From contig JAMKCH010019835.1 of the NCBI GenBank assembly GCA_023653785.1, positions 62,001 through 126,000 of the forward strand: a stretch of DNA of 64,000 nucleotides, in the 5' to 3' direction. Below, piece by piece: positions 34,543 through 45,829 of the stretch; the stretch's first letter is position 1; the number at the start of each line of letters is the position of its first letter. The notes under the pieces were generated by a model. The model was not told the DNA's origin and made no database searches. It saw only the letters and a program-made list of their open reading frames with translations. Position numbers and translations under genes: made by a program. This DNA comes from Ophioderma brevispina. Lineage: Eukaryota; Echinodermata; Ophiuroidea; Amphilepidida; Ophiodermatidae.

Positions 34543-34740
34543 CTGTGTAAGAGAAACGAAAACATAACAATCAATCATTTGTTTATAACCAAAAATAACC
34601 AATGTTAATGTGAAAATTGAGCGCCCATCAGATTCATTGGCTCTTTCCAGATTTCATAGTCCACTATGGAAGGCATATTGAGTGTATGGAAGACATACAC
34701 TCAGTCACTGTTATGCCTACCATAGTGGACTGAGTGTGTG

Positions 34741-34850
34741 TGTATATATATATATTATATATATATATATATATAATATATATATATATATTATATATAT
34801 ATATTATATATATATATATATTATATATATATATATTATATATATATATA
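34741..34850. repeat. (AT)n microsatellite
   Basis: About 110 bp of TATATA with occasional TATTATA phase slips. It is adjacent to a short inverted pair (CATAGTCCACTATGG at about 34656-34670, CATAGTGGACTGAGTG at about 34721-34736). Confidence 0.95.
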
Positions 34851-35320
34851 TGGGTTGCTCACTTGCATCAAGCAAGTAGCAAGTGATAGATATGCACTGA
34901 ATTGCATCTCCCAAACTCTACAACTGACCAAGGAAGTGAACGTTCTCTGTGTCAGTATAGACATGCGATATTTTTTCCCATAAATTTGTCTTTCTGTCTA
35001 TCTGTTAACAATTTTGAAACGATTCTTCTCGAATATTGGCTCGAATAACATAATAATAGTATTGTTTGTCATTTTGTGTTCAAATTTCTTTTACTTTTCC
35101 TTTTTTATCATCTTCTTTCTTTCATAAGAAATTAATTATTTTGATTGAAGAGTTTGGGTAAAGTTTAAATGATGATGTAGTTGATAATTGTACTTTCAAA
35201 ATCAAAAGAAAACTCAATTTCGCTCAAATGTCAGTTAAGACTTTGTTGCATTCACATGACGATATATCTTGCACAGGATAATCAATGAGTATTTGGATTA
35301 TAGAGGCAATCGTGAATTTG

Positions 35321-35333
35321 AGGTCAAAGGTCA
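35321..35333 (+). promoter_or_regulatory. Perfect DR1 nuclear-receptor-type motif
   Basis: AGGTCAAAGGTCA is two AGGTCA half-sites spaced by one base, the HNF4/RXR-type DR1 consensus. It lies in the receptor intron, in sequence resembling 39221-39245 (GTCAAAGGTCATCTACAG), so it is carried by a dispersed repeat. Function is not shown by the sequence. Confidence 0.35.
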
Positions 35334-35373
35334 TTTACAGCCACTAATATTTCAAGAAAGCATTTTTGGGATA

Positions 35374-35564
35374 CACTATAAATTACAGGGATTTAAAATA
35401 AATCCCAAATGATTGTGATTAGGGACCAATCCATTTTTAGATTTAAAATTAAATCTTATAGATTTAAAATTCTAATCTATAAGATTTAATTTTAAATCTA
35501 AAAATGGATTGGTCCCTAATCACAATCCTTTGGGATTTATTTTAAATCCTTGTAATTTAGAGTG
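35374..35564. mobile_element. Near-perfect palindromic MITE, 191 bp, TA-flanked
   Basis: TA (35372-35373) then CACTATAAATTACAGGGATT. The right half is the reverse complement and ends at 35564, followed by TA. Two arms of about 91 bp meet at a 9-base centre (35465-35473) with only about five mismatches, so this is either a young copy or one protected from decay. It would form a very stable hairpin in the receptor pre-mRNA intron. Confidence 0.9.
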
Positions 35565-37125
35565 TACGGACTATAAGTTTTAATATATTATACAGCGCCA
35601 AATTACCGTCCCACAATTTCAAAACAATTGAAGACATTCAGACACACGAAGCTGCTTTAATTATTTTATAATTATTTCTATGATGTATTTTGATTTGTTT
35701 CAATGTAATTTCATTTCTTCAGCTCATTTTGGTAAATAATGGTTTCAATTAAATTTCAGTAAGATATGTCAGCATTTAAAATGTGTCAGCTTTTTAAATC
35801 TAATATTCAATCATTTCAGGGAAGCCATTTCTATGCCATTAATGTTATGATTATAGAGAAATCGCATGCAAAATATTTTAGTGATAGCAAATCATCCATT
35901 AATAAAAAAAAAATAATATATACATTTGAGACCTAGAATTCATGATAATGGTCGTATCTCTCGTTCATTTAGCGTTCCTTCTTTTGTTTTTCTTAAATCT
36001 TAGGCAAGTCAGGAATTCTTTATTTTCACATTTTTGTAGGTAAAAGCTTTACATTAATATATTAAGACTCTTGATAGGCATCGCTAATCTTATTTTCATT
36101 TGACACAGAAATTAACGAATACATTATAATCTGAACATATGCACTGATATCCTCAAGATATTTTTAAGAGATTTTTTGAATATCCATTCCATAAAGCCTT
36201 ATTTTTAATGATTTTTAATGTTAATATATGCATTCTGGTTAGGCTGACGAATGCTGTCTCTTCGTACGCTTACAAGTCATTTCTACACAGGCTTCATGCA
36301 CAATGGCATAAGTAGACCATATAAATTTTCTTCCACGACTTTTTTAACAACATTAATGCCTCTAAATTTGCAATTAACCTGTACATACATATGATTTTCT
36401 TTTTAAATCGGCAGCCTATCCTATCCAAATGATTTAATATATTTCATTAAAGTACATTATTTTCGTCATAATAAGATAGGACTATACTATTTGACTGGTC
36501 AGAGTAATTTTATAACGTTTTGTTTTCAAAAACTATGGCAAAAAAATTATTAAATACTTGAATACTAGTTTAAAAATTATGCGACAAAAATTGAAAGGCA
36601 ATTATTCATTTTAGTCTATTATGACTCCAAAATATATTGTGAACTTTGCTGATTTCTTGGCAATTTAGAAAGCATAGCAATAGCGCACTAGCATGACTTC
36701 TAATATGGTGACCGAATGATCAATTGACTACTTGGCTTTGCCTTAACCCTAATGTAATATTAATTACTGACGGAAATAAAATGTTATTTTAGCAGATTAA
36801 TGCCCAACACGTTTTCCTAAAGCACAAGAAAGCGGTCTATCTACGGCTATTATAGGATTGTTTGATATTAAAAAGCACACAGTCACGTGACTTTGCTGAG
36901 CTATTAAAATGGGCTGTCAAAATGATCTGAAAGCCATGAAATATTGGAGTTCGCGATCTCTATTAATGACTAATTAATAAGCTCTCTAGAGTATACTACA
37001 TGTAAGACAGTTGGAATAGTGTGTTTCCACTTTGTAATGGTGTCAGGTATGAATTTCATAGTATAGCTTGCAGTATTGCTGTGATTGTGAGGTGAATCTG
37101 GCCACCCCCATTAGCAGGGACAAAA

Positions 37126-37298
37126 CCGGTGTGAAAGTAACCATAGTCCGGAGGGAGCCACAGTTCGGGCTCCATAGACGACAACGGAATAAAGCGTGAC
37201 ACTAATGTTGCGTGAAGAGTCAACTAAATCGAGTGCTCTATTCTTTACCGTTATAGGCGGACTATGAGAACGCCGGACCATAATTACTTCTACACCGG
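37126..37298 (+). mobile_element. CCGG-flanked MITE family 1, copy B
   Basis: CCGG (37126-37129), a 165-bp body beginning TGTGAAAG and ending CTTCTACA, then CCGG (37295-37298). Terminal inverted similarity extends about 22 bp (GTAACCATAGTCCGG against CCGGACCATAATTAC). Same length as copy C at 59963-60127. TGTNR ends with 4-bp duplications resemble Ginger-type elements. No coding capacity. Confidence 0.85.
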
Positions 37299-37910
37299 AT
37301 TTAAAAATTTGGTTTTATTACGACTATTACTACTAGCTAGAAGCGAATTCTAAGCGACGCACTTGATTTTTTACAGAAAACTGAAGCATGTTTCTCACAC
37401 AAATGGACGCATTCATGGAGATATGCTCCACTTTATTTGAAGACTTTCTAATGGTTATTATATCACATTTGATATACCTCATAACGTGATGAAATGGTGC
37501 GATGAAATACCATGGCACATTTATATAAGGCGTAATGTCTTTCAAGAAATGACATGGTATCGTTACTGAAAATACAAATGGTTATTTGTTAATAATTTAT
37601 ATTTTTCAACAATTTAAGTGTCCACTTCATCTGTTAAATATAACTATCAGAGAAGCATAGGGAAGTAATAGTGATTCGCGAAAAGTCAAAAATATTATGT
37701 TATGTTTCTTTAAAAATTCCATATTCATTCTCTTTCTGCAATACAAGGGTACTTTATTAATTGTTAGCAGAAACAGTTGATTTGTTTATTTTTGTTGCTG
37801 TTATTGTTGCATGTGTTAATATACATCACAATTCGAATATTTGTAATATTTTAGGTTTTTTCACAATTCAAATATTACTAAGTAACGGTTTGGATTGACG
37901 TATATTCCCT

Positions 37911-38185
37911 GGGGTGTGTGGCGAAACGGTTGAAACTATTGACTTGAAATCTTGTATCAGAGGTTGTTGGTTCGACCTCCAACTGCGTGTTGTATCCTCG
38001 GTCAAGGCAATTCACCTCATGTGCCACCACCCTCCCCCGGCCAGGTCAATGATTACCGGCATAGGCTGGGAAGGTAAAACACACTCGCTAAGTGGGTCCT
38101 GGCTCAAAACCCAAGGAACATGAGGAAAGAGGGATGGGCACTCCGGCCTATACCTTGGCTCCGGCACGCACCACCCTTGATACAT
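37911..38185 (+). mobile_element. tRNA-derived SINE, copy 1
   Basis: The head GGGGTGTGTGGCGAAACGGTT supplies an A-box-like element (about 37919-37935), and GGTTCGACCTCC (37969-37980) is a B box, the RNA polymerase III promoter pair of a tRNA. The body (GGCAATTCACCT, TACCGGCATAGGCTGGGAAG, AAAACACACTCGC, GATGGGCACTCCG) matches the minus-strand SINE at 62634-63114. It sits in the receptor intron, opposite to the gene. The 63- and 69-residue frames across it are not genes. Confidence 0.8.
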
Positions 38186-38269
38186 ATAAGTAATAAGCTG
38201 CATAGTTAACCTAAATGGTCCAAGAACTTTGACATAGATGTTTTTTTAATATTAAACAACTGAAGAAAG

Positions 38270-38460
38270 TTCTTCTCATACTCACTCTATCTCGCTATTT
38301 CACTCCAAAAGAAAATTGCTCTCTTTTCTTGTTCCCTCTTTTTCCTCTCCCTAATACCCTTTCTTCAATTTCCCTATTTCTCTCTTTCTCACGTCTACTT
38401 CCCTCTTTCCTCTCTCTCTGCCTCTTGCTCTCTTTCGCTTGTTCTCTTATTCTCTATTAA
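38270..38460. repeat. Pyrimidine-rich tract
   Basis: About 190 bp dominated by C and T (CTCTTTCTC, CTCTCTCTG runs) on the plus strand, so purine-rich in the receptor transcript. Irregular, with no clear period. Confidence 0.7.
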
Positions 38461-39169
38461 TGTTTTGACCTATTGATAGGAATTGGATTCTTGCCACGCT
38501 TCACTTAAGAATTGTTTCACATATGATTAACACGGTAACATTCATCATATTTATTGGCCTTTTTCTAAAATCATTTTCGATATAGACACCAGAATAATTA
38601 TCCATACTATATTCTGCATGTTTAAAGCTATGATGAATTTCATTTTCCCCAGGTCTCGAAGCAATATTCACCTACACACCAACTGCACAGAGCACGGTTC
38701 AATATTGACTTAATGTTTTTGAAGTAGGTAATGTCGTAGCCCTAATGATAGAGTAAACACAATGTTGTATTTTTGAATCTTTTTCCGCTTTCCCACAAGG
38801 AGATAACACATGACGAGACAGTTTTGTTTGAATTAACATCCCCGGTTTAAAATGGAGTAATTTTCAAAAATACAATTTTAGCAGTAGTGTTAAGCGAAGG
38901 CAAACAAAAAAGGTTTGTATTTTTGGTTTTACTTCATTGGGTTTTCGATTAGTGCCATTAGAGTGCTCTTCATCTCTTCCCACTGATTCCATTGTTCTAA
39001 TCCTTACTGATTACTAATACTTTGTGGCCTATTTCATGAAATATTAAAAGCATCAAAACATCTTGGCAATCTTTTGCGTTATGAACTGTTTATTGTTATA
39101 AACAAGAGTTGTCTGTGTGTTTGTCCGGCTATGCGTTTTGTTGTTCTTTGACGTATGGAGCTGATATTT

Positions 39170-39356
39170 GACACGTAGGTGGGGAACAACAGTTTGAGGG
39201 TTGTCGAAGTGACCCCGCACGTCAAAGGTCATCTACAGGCCAATTTGCTTAGAAATTCCTTAGAACTACCAAATTTGACCAAAATGACTCTTGACCTGAG
39301 CACATACCAATGCTGAGGTGAAAGGTCACACATGCAGGTCAAAGGTCCCTCAAAAA
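39170..39356. repeat. Repeat segment with multiple AGGTCA half-sites
   Basis: GTCAAAGGTCA at about 39224, GAAAGGTCAC at about 39318 and AGGTCAAAGGTCC at 39336-39348 cluster in under 130 bp. The first resembles the sequence at 35321. This looks like a dispersed repeat bearing nuclear-receptor-like half-sites. Confidence 0.4.
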
Positions 39357-39665
39357 ATGGCATTTAGGTATATTCCTTTACCTCCTTAGAGGAAAATGTC
39401 TACCAACCTGATGATCACCGCCAAAAAAGGAGGTAACGAGCATTTATCTTGTTAGATCTAGGAGAAATTTCCCCCTAAGCACAGGCAGGAGTCCGCTCCG
39501 TGATTTTTTGAAAAGTGGCAAAAATGGCATTTGGGTATATAACGTCTTTAGAGGAAAATCTGACAATCACCGCAAAAAGTGAGGTAGCGGTATTGTTGTT
39601 ATCTAGGAGCAATTTCCCACGAACCCAAGGCAAGGCTGCGCTCCGTGATTTTTGGTCGAGGGGTT
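39357..39665 (-). repeat. Family G modules in tandem (two copies)
   Basis: Two successive modules with GGCATTT.GGTATAT, TTAGAGGAAAAT, AATCACCGC, TCTAGGAG, and GCTCCGTGATTTTT at 39495 and 39640. They match the arms of the foldback at 15592-17275 (orientation as its right arm). Spacing is about 145-170 bp. Confidence 0.7.
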
Positions 39666-40283
39666 TTTTTGAAGGTATTAAGGGACGTTAGGATATATAT
39701 GTATATACACTTGACACGAAAAGTATTTAGGCATGTTTTTTCGATCAGTATTGTGCCAAGGTCCGATAATTTTTAAAAGTTTTCAAAATATATATTTTGT
39801 TGACTAGGTCTTGGTCTTTCGTTTAACACCTTGCTTGAAAAACAGCGTGTAAAATGGCTGAGATAGAACGCCCGAAAGACGCAAAACCCCCTAACCAAAA
39901 GTTGCACTTTGAAGTTTTCAATGGGCATTGGAGTGTACTGCGACATGAACACGCGGACCATAGCCAATATTGCAAGTAAGCTTACTCGCTCATTCAGTCG
40001 GAAACCCTCTTTGTGTAAAATAAATGCATTTGCAAACGGATTTGTGTTTGTAACCATTGAAAACTCCATAAAGCTATCCAAAGGGACTGAATTTCTACTA
40101 CTATGATCGGTCTTACATGATGCAAAATAAATAACAATGTACATGTATTCAGATTGTGTTTTCTTTTCTTTTAGAGTAACGCAAGATTCGTAAGCGTAAC
40201 ATACTTAAATGATTTCTCTATGGAACTTTGTGGTTAAGTGAACTCAAATAACAGCTACATGCGTTGAGAAAGAGCGGTCGTAC

Positions 40284-41071
40284 CTGCGGACTAACAATTA
40301 CAGCCACCAGCATCACTTGATACCTTGGAGACACCAACCCAGGTGGTCGGACGGACTTCTTCCCTGCCTGAAAGATTCTATAAATTCGGTTAACCTTCAA
40401 GGTAGTAGGCACAAAAATCAGGCAAAATGCGATCATAAGGCAAATTTCTCCAGCAGTACATGACAGAGATCCTGGAGTTGAAAGGTACGGAAAGGGTGTT
40501 AGAAGAGCGAGTAGAACTCCGAAAAGATTGACTGCACTGAGTTCACGACTAGTAGCCTTGATAATGGTGTGGTCACGGTATATCCACATGCCAATAAACG
40601 TCAAAGCACAAAGAATAATTGCTATAAAATCGAATGTGATTATAGCTATCAAGAGAGGATTCCTCCAGTCTAAATGAGAAGGATGAATAGGAACACACAA
40701 GGTGAAGTTGTCGTTTGGCCAATGTGTTGGCGGGCAGCTCTGGCAGGAGCTTTCATTCACAATGATTTCGTTGGGTAAACAAAATTCGCATCCCCAGCAG
40801 CATTTCATTTCAAGTGGCACAGGGTAAGATCCGGGTTTACAACTCACTCTGCAAGTTGATGTAGGAATGACGTTGGATCCATCTGGAAATTGAATATTAC
40901 TTGCTTTAATGTCCCACCTGTTGGATAAATTATGTGAATCCCAGATACCAATCTGTACCAATTCATACCGACCATCAATCAATTGTAAGTTCTTCATGAC
41001 ATATTTTCCGGGTGGATCTCCGTTAGAGTCATAACTGACTTTTTCCAACTCTTTCCCAATACGAAACATTT
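40284..41071 (-). CDS. Class C GPCR (mGluR-like), penultimate exon: cysteine-rich domain and TM1-TM4 start
   Basis: An open exon of 2 bases plus 262 codons between the acceptor TACTTAG (AG 41073-41072) and the donor CAG|GTACGA. From the first Met codon (41069), SYDSNGDPPGKY at about 12-23 is the junction of the ligand-binding lobe. Nine cysteines at 73, 77, 90, 91, 94, 97, 109, 112 and 125 form the NCD3G cysteine-rich linker. TM1 lies at about 139-164, KATSRELS precedes TM2, TM3 starts at the conserved LSCTAGEIC, and KVNRIYRIFQAGKKS is the canonical second intracellular loop. Then SPRYQVML.. opens TM4. The frame has no stop or frameshift. It belongs to the mGluR/CaSR-type branch rather than GABA-B. 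The ligand cannot be told from this part. Confidence 0.92.
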
Positions 41072-41107
41072 CTAAGTACCCAAGTTAAAGTATCAGTCAT
41101 AAAATCA

Positions 41108-42342
41108 TTATAACACATATGATTGGGTAAACTTGTGTATTTTTAAATAGTTCGTAGCGCATGGCATAAGTGTAAACGCGTCAATAACAGGAATAGCAAT
41201 CAACGTGGGATGAACTGAAAAAACCCCTTTGGCAAGTTTGTTAGACATTTCTTTACAACTCATAGCTACCGCTACAAATTGTCCACAGACATTTGACAAT
41301 GACAATATTCATATAACCACGGGCTTAAAGTAGCAGATTCTGGATCTTGTCGACGAATTGTCCTCAAAATCTTTTACTTCTGGCGTAGAAATCCATAAAT
41401 ACACCTCTTCGCCACTGCTCTGACTCGTGCTCAATAAGATCAGCGCATAATTCCATGCTCCCGCCAGCAATGTTGATTCCTGTTGACACACCTTGTCGCC
41501 AGGGATAGTTTTAAAAACTGCGAACGCCACTTGATTAATTAGCTGCGAAAATAACTATAACCTTGACTTTGTCCATGGGCCTGGATTTTCTCGATAAGTT
41601 CATCCAGTTCGTCACTGTTGGGAGACGTTGATATGGGTACAAAGAAAGATACACAGATCCCTTATACAACAGTCTTGGCATATCTTTGTTGAGCACCTTG
41701 TCAGACCTATGAGTCGATAGAGTGTATGACTGCGATGTAGTCCCCATCCAAATTTCATGCATGACATCTACCATGGCTTTTACCTGAAAGACATCTGGTG
41801 GTACTTGCGTAAAAAATAAGGAAACTGACTTTGGGGTTGCTGAGTTCATCACTGGTAGCATAATATAATCTGACGGGTGTTTCAAATATTCTGGCCAGGC
41901 GAGTCGTCAATTGTTGTGGTCCTTCTGGATGTTCCAACAATTCCATAAGGTGTCCATATCTTCTCCAAATTCCTTCTCTGTAGGACATTTAGGTCCATTT
42001 AGAAGAGAAAGCGTCGACCATAACCATCGCTTCTGACCAACCACAAACCATCATCAATCCCATATTTCAATATCCCGCAATATCCAGGGAGCAAATCTGT
42101 TCTGGCGTTGATTTCCTCTATGGCAAATAACATCGCTTCTGCTTGAAATACTCCTGTGTTTACATCTGTTTTAACACATGGAAACATTTGATCGGTATGG
42201 ATTGAAAACAATCCCTGGCTAAACGAAATTCTCCATATTGTATGCTAGAAACACAGTGGTTTGACGCCGTCCTCAGTACGTAGTTTCGGGATAGTAAATT
42301 GCTAGATAGCAGAATGGACAAAAATACCGTACATATATGCAT
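41108..42342 (-). pseudogene. Class C GPCR ligand-binding region, broken by frame changes
   Basis: Reads on the minus strand from ATG at 42342. First comes a hydrophobic signal peptide (MHICTVFLSILLSS) and YGEFRLA. After a frame change it reads FSIHTDQMFP, then AEAMLFAIEEINARTDLLPG, the class hallmark. In a third segment it reads GPQQLTTRLARIFETPVRLY, then ATSDELSNPK. After another change it reads VPPDVFQVKAMVDVM, then KVKVIVIFAA. After another it reads GDKVCQQESTL and VYLWISTPE, then an in-frame TGA near 41307, then LAKGVFSVHPTLIAIPVIDAF. Roughly 100 residues expected before the cysteine-rich domain (the NPW..EFW and ALHNM region) are not found. Either the gene is decaying, or the assembly has indels and a missing exon. 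The two downstream exons are intact, which favours sequence error or very recent loss. Confidence 0.75.
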
Positions 42343-43409
42343 TATGTCAACTGTAGCTGTCCTTTCCCTCGTTGTGCTTTCAAAGAAAATTGATCGATAA
42401 GTGGTTCTAATCATATCATTTAAGCATCCCATCCAAAGCGCTGTCAATATTTCAATAGCACTACAACCAAAACCAAACCTCAAGGTTTTAAGTTGTTCTA
42501 GCAGGGCTTTTATTTACAAACATACCTTGGAAGTTGAAGTAGCAGTACGGTAACTCTAGTACGTATGCACTGTACAACCTAGAATCTGGCAGCGTTTCGT
42601 CAAGTCGCGACATATCCTTGGTCCGTATGTAGTCGAAGCTTTCATCACGGAACATGCCAAACTGTGAGGGTTGTGTGATTGGGTACAAGCACATACATAG
42701 ATGGTATGACAGGTACCAAAAAATATAGGCTACAAGAGAATGGCGCACGTTAACTTGCGTTTCCATAGAAACGCAATTTAGGAAACGCCATAATCGTGTG
42801 TTACTCTGCAAGCCGATTGATTCCTCTCAACTAATAAAGAGAACGCAATCTTCCCATTGCTTATAGAACGGATAATTGCCAACGAAGCTAATAACAATAA
42901 TTTTTTGGTTTGGTGTCATTGAAATTGAATGTCCCATGATAAAGAAACAGGGAAACATGCGAAGGCGGGAGGCTCTCTAATTCTTCATCATATAACTAAA
43001 GTTGACAAATTTCGATTTACTTGTTATAACCATAAATAATTCTGATCTTATTTATGCAAGTACTTGCGTTTACTTCAGGTAGTTCCTATGATTCGGTTTC
43101 TGTTCCCTTTCTTTTTCAAATTTAGTTTCTACAATATTCGGTATTCGAAACATAATTTATTTATCGCTTTTCTCGTAAAATATTTTAATAATATTTTACA
43201 AATTAACTGCATCGAGCGGAAGTTAACTAATAATAGAAGTACTTGGATGCAGTGAGGTGATTTCAAGTAGACTGAGTCAGTGATGGTTTCGGTATTGCCA
43301 GAACCGTGCTTACATACCCTTGAAAGGAATTGACTTATTCCAATCTGAAACTATTTGTCGCCACCCATAATTCTGATAGGGAATTAACACTTAAGTGACC
43401 GGGGTGTTC
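42343..43409. other. Region upstream of the receptor; 5' flank
   Basis: On the minus strand this precedes the signal-peptide ATG. An open frame at 42488-42811 has a donor-like CCAAG|GTATGT near 42520, which could be a 5' untranslated exon, but nothing shows it is spliced. No TATA box or core promoter can be assigned with confidence. The rest is AT-rich. Confidence 0.3.
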
Positions 43410-45122
43410 CTATAGACCCCAAAAATGGGATTTTTTCGGTCGATTTTTTTTTGTAATTGTCTGACCTTTTAATTCATACTTTACTTATAATATCTAATAA
43501 CATTAATATACTTAACTCATATCTAATAAGGAACTCGCGAGCCAACGTAGGGTATAAACCCGACGTCTTCTCACGTACAGAACAGAGCGAGACCCATCCC
43601 GAACAATGGGGAGAAGAGGTAGAATGCTCAGTGATATAGGTAAATGACGCAAAACCACAGTAGTAACAGTAGCAGCAGCATCATTAGCAGCAGCAACAAA
43701 ACCAATAACTATACAAATTGTTTGCCCATTAGTGAACAAAGACTGCCGAAGATTCCATACCCAGAAGCTGTAGGACTGAATATATACCAGTCTTTTCACA
43801 AAGGAATGCTAGAGAATTTCAAGAGTACATCACCATGCCATGTTTGAAGATGATCCTTTTTTCGGCTGAAACAACTGCTAAAGGGAGTAAGTTTCGAAGC
43901 GGATCTCCCAGGAAACGATCAAAACCTGGCAATCATACTTTAATTGAAATCCACCGCTATTAGCATAACAAAAGAAAGCATGGTCTACCATCCGAAACTC
44001 CGAGGGAAGCCCACAAACCTCCACAGCAGCCAAATGTCACACCCAAACAAGTTGCCCACGAACTGCTTTTGGAATGGCAAGTGCAGCAAAAGCCCAAGAA
44101 ATCAAACTAGATTGAAAGAGGTATTAGGGTGGTTTCCACTCACCCCTTCAACAATCAACATGACGAATTGGATCCGTATTGCTAAATTTCAACCCGTAAA
44201 GGGGAAAGAAGTAGTAAAGAACCGCCTTGTGGTCTCCCCTGTTTAGTATTATACTGCCAAGCAGCGAACTAATCTCTACACCTCCAACAATGTTTTCCAT
44301 TAACATCATTTCTTAAGTAAACCCATATCATGACTAGACCTCAGCGCAGGCTTTTCTAGGTCTGCCTTGACTATAGCGCATTGAATGTGGAGGGTTTTTC
44401 CTCCAAAAGTAACATCATTTCTGATTTGTTACATCTCCAATGCGGCGATTTCCTATGTCCCCCCTGCAGAAACCACGAGGAATCAATAACCACCGCCCAA
44501 CCATACATGATGGTCCTTGCAACCGAGAGACCACATCGACCATACGGAAGTGCTTATATTTGTGAGAACATGCACCACAGTAGAAGCAACCCCAATGCCT
44601 GATATAACAACATCGAAGTCCTCACCCATTGAGCTTAGCTCTGTCATAGTTACATCCGTTCTACAAACCTCCATCATTAGACTTCAGCACCCTCACAACT
44701 CACCCTGGGAATTCCATCCACAAACCTCACTTCTTCATTGCGACTTCAACAGCCATAGTACCCAATGGGGCTACAATGAAACTAACAAAGACGGACAAGC
44801 TGGCGAAGAATGGATAGACAGTCAACATCTACGTCTCTTCATGACTCTAAGCTGCCGGCCAATCATTTCATAGTGCCGCGTTGGAAGAGAGGTTACAACT
44901 CTGGTCAAGCTATTGTTAGCAAAACATCTCTAACCTGTGTAGCAAGATGTTCTGGATCTGTTCCACAAACTCGACATCGACCAATCGGTATCCAAAGTCA
45001 CGCTCAGTAACCAAACAAAGTGCCTTTTAAGCCGGGTGGGGCCGCTTTAACTACAGAAAGGCAGACTGGCAAGGATTCACGATGACCTGGATCAGAAGGT
45101 AAAGAAGATTGCTCCAAACCCG
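43410..45122 (+). mobile_element. LINE copy L1a: 5' region and endonuclease, rearranged
   Basis: An APE-type non-LTR retrotransposon fragment. The 5' part (43410-44110) is shared with copy L1b at 45123-45829, including ACTCGCGAGCCAACGTA, ACGTCTTCTCA and an AGC-rich tract. At 44120-44200 it carries a block homologous to 50100-50178 (CCCCTTCAAC, GACGAATTGGA, ATTGCTAAA.TTCAACCC), which in L1b opens the reverse-transcriptase domain. The endonuclease region follows at 44370-44875, then a segment ending in a KADW-type motif (GAAAGGCAGACTGGC). The order is therefore scrambled relative to an intact LINE, and the reverse transcriptase proper is missing. Confidence 0.75.
44370..44875 (+). pseudogene. 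LINE apurinic-type endonuclease domain, frameshifted
   Basis: Pieces in alternate frames give NVEGFSSKSNIISDLLHL (start of the EEP nuclease fold), then a YGSAYI/FVRTC region, then VIVTSVLQTS. Last comes CDFNSHSTQWGYNETNKDG, the GDFN.H...WG catalytic block, with Cys where Gly is usual. EEP nucleases nick target DNA to prime reverse transcription. Several frame changes make it inactive. It lies within L1a. Confidence 0.75.
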
Positions 45123-45829
45123 ATAGCCCCCAAATGGGATTTTTTTTCGTCGATTTTTTGTAATTGTCTGCACTTTTAAATTCATACTTTACATTATAAT
45201 ATAAATAAATGAATATACTTAACTCATATCGAATAAGGAACTCGCGAGCCAACGTAAGGGTATAAACCCGACGTCTTCTCAGTACAGAACAGAGCGATGA
45301 CCAATCCCGAACAATGGGCGCGAATCTGTAGAGATTGCTCAGTTATCTATTAAATGAAGGCAACTCACCTTAAGTAATAGCAGTAGCAGCAGCAGCAGTA
45401 GCAAGCCAGCAGCAAAACCCAATAACTATGACAAATTTGCCCACTAGTGAAAAAGACTGCGCGGAGATTCATACCCAACGATGCTGTAGGACGGAATATA
45501 AAAATACCAGCCTGTTCAATGATGTGCTAATATCGATATCAAATATTACCATGTTTGAGGCTGATCCTTTTCGGCTGAAACAACTGCTAAAGTTGAGGAA
45601 GTCTCGGAGAGGACCTCCCGGAAAAGATTCAAAACCTACATATTTTAACATTGGAATCCACCGATATGACCCATAACAGCAAGAAAGCATGGTCTACTAC
45701 CATCCGAAAGCTCCGAGGGATCCAACCGAACCTCCAAAGCAGCCCATGTCACAGAACACCCAACCAAGTTGCCCACCACTGCTTTTAAATGGCAAGTACA
45801 GCAAGAAACCCAAGAGATTCAACTAGCCT
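45123..45829 (+). mobile_element. LINE copy L1b, 5' part
   Basis: Starts directly where L1a ends, repeating the L1a start (CAAATGGGATTTTTT...TCGATTTTTT) and following it through the AGC-rich tract and the GGCTGATCC, TCGGCTGAAACAACTGC and GGACCTCCCGG blocks to CAACTAG. Head-to-tail junction with L1a. The element is then split by the 4.3-kb foldback and resumes at 50092. AGCAGCAGCAGCAG at about 45385-45400 is a short microsatellite within it. Confidence 0.75.

Larger units (their letters stand above)
34543..40283 (-). other. 5.7-kb intron of the receptor gene, repeat-filled
   Basis: Bounded by the donor CCGCAG|GTACGA (GT at 40283-40282) and the acceptor at 34544-34543 (minus strand). It contains an (AT)n tract, a palindromic TA MITE, CCGG MITE family 1 copy B, a tRNA-derived SINE, a pyrimidine tract and family G tandem modules, all listed separately. 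Stretches 34856-35310, 35567-37125, 37299-37910, 38461-39170 and 39666-40217 show no further feature I can support. The 123-residue minus frame at 39773-40144 has no recognised domain. Confidence 0.85.

Noticed and set aside
34543..34602. In-frame extension of the last receptor exon upstream of 34542
   Set aside because: The 20 extra residues do not match the family, and a strong polypyrimidine-CAG acceptor lies exactly where the TM4 alignment resumes.
34682..34879. Tyr/Ile-repeat open frame
   Set aside because: Translation of the (AT)n microsatellite.
42488..42811. Possible first exon of the receptor with donor CCAAG|GTATGT
   Set aside because: The signal-peptide Met at 42342 leads directly into the ligand-binding domain, and the phase of this donor does not fit any acceptor before FSIHTDQ. 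At most it could be a 5' untranslated exon.
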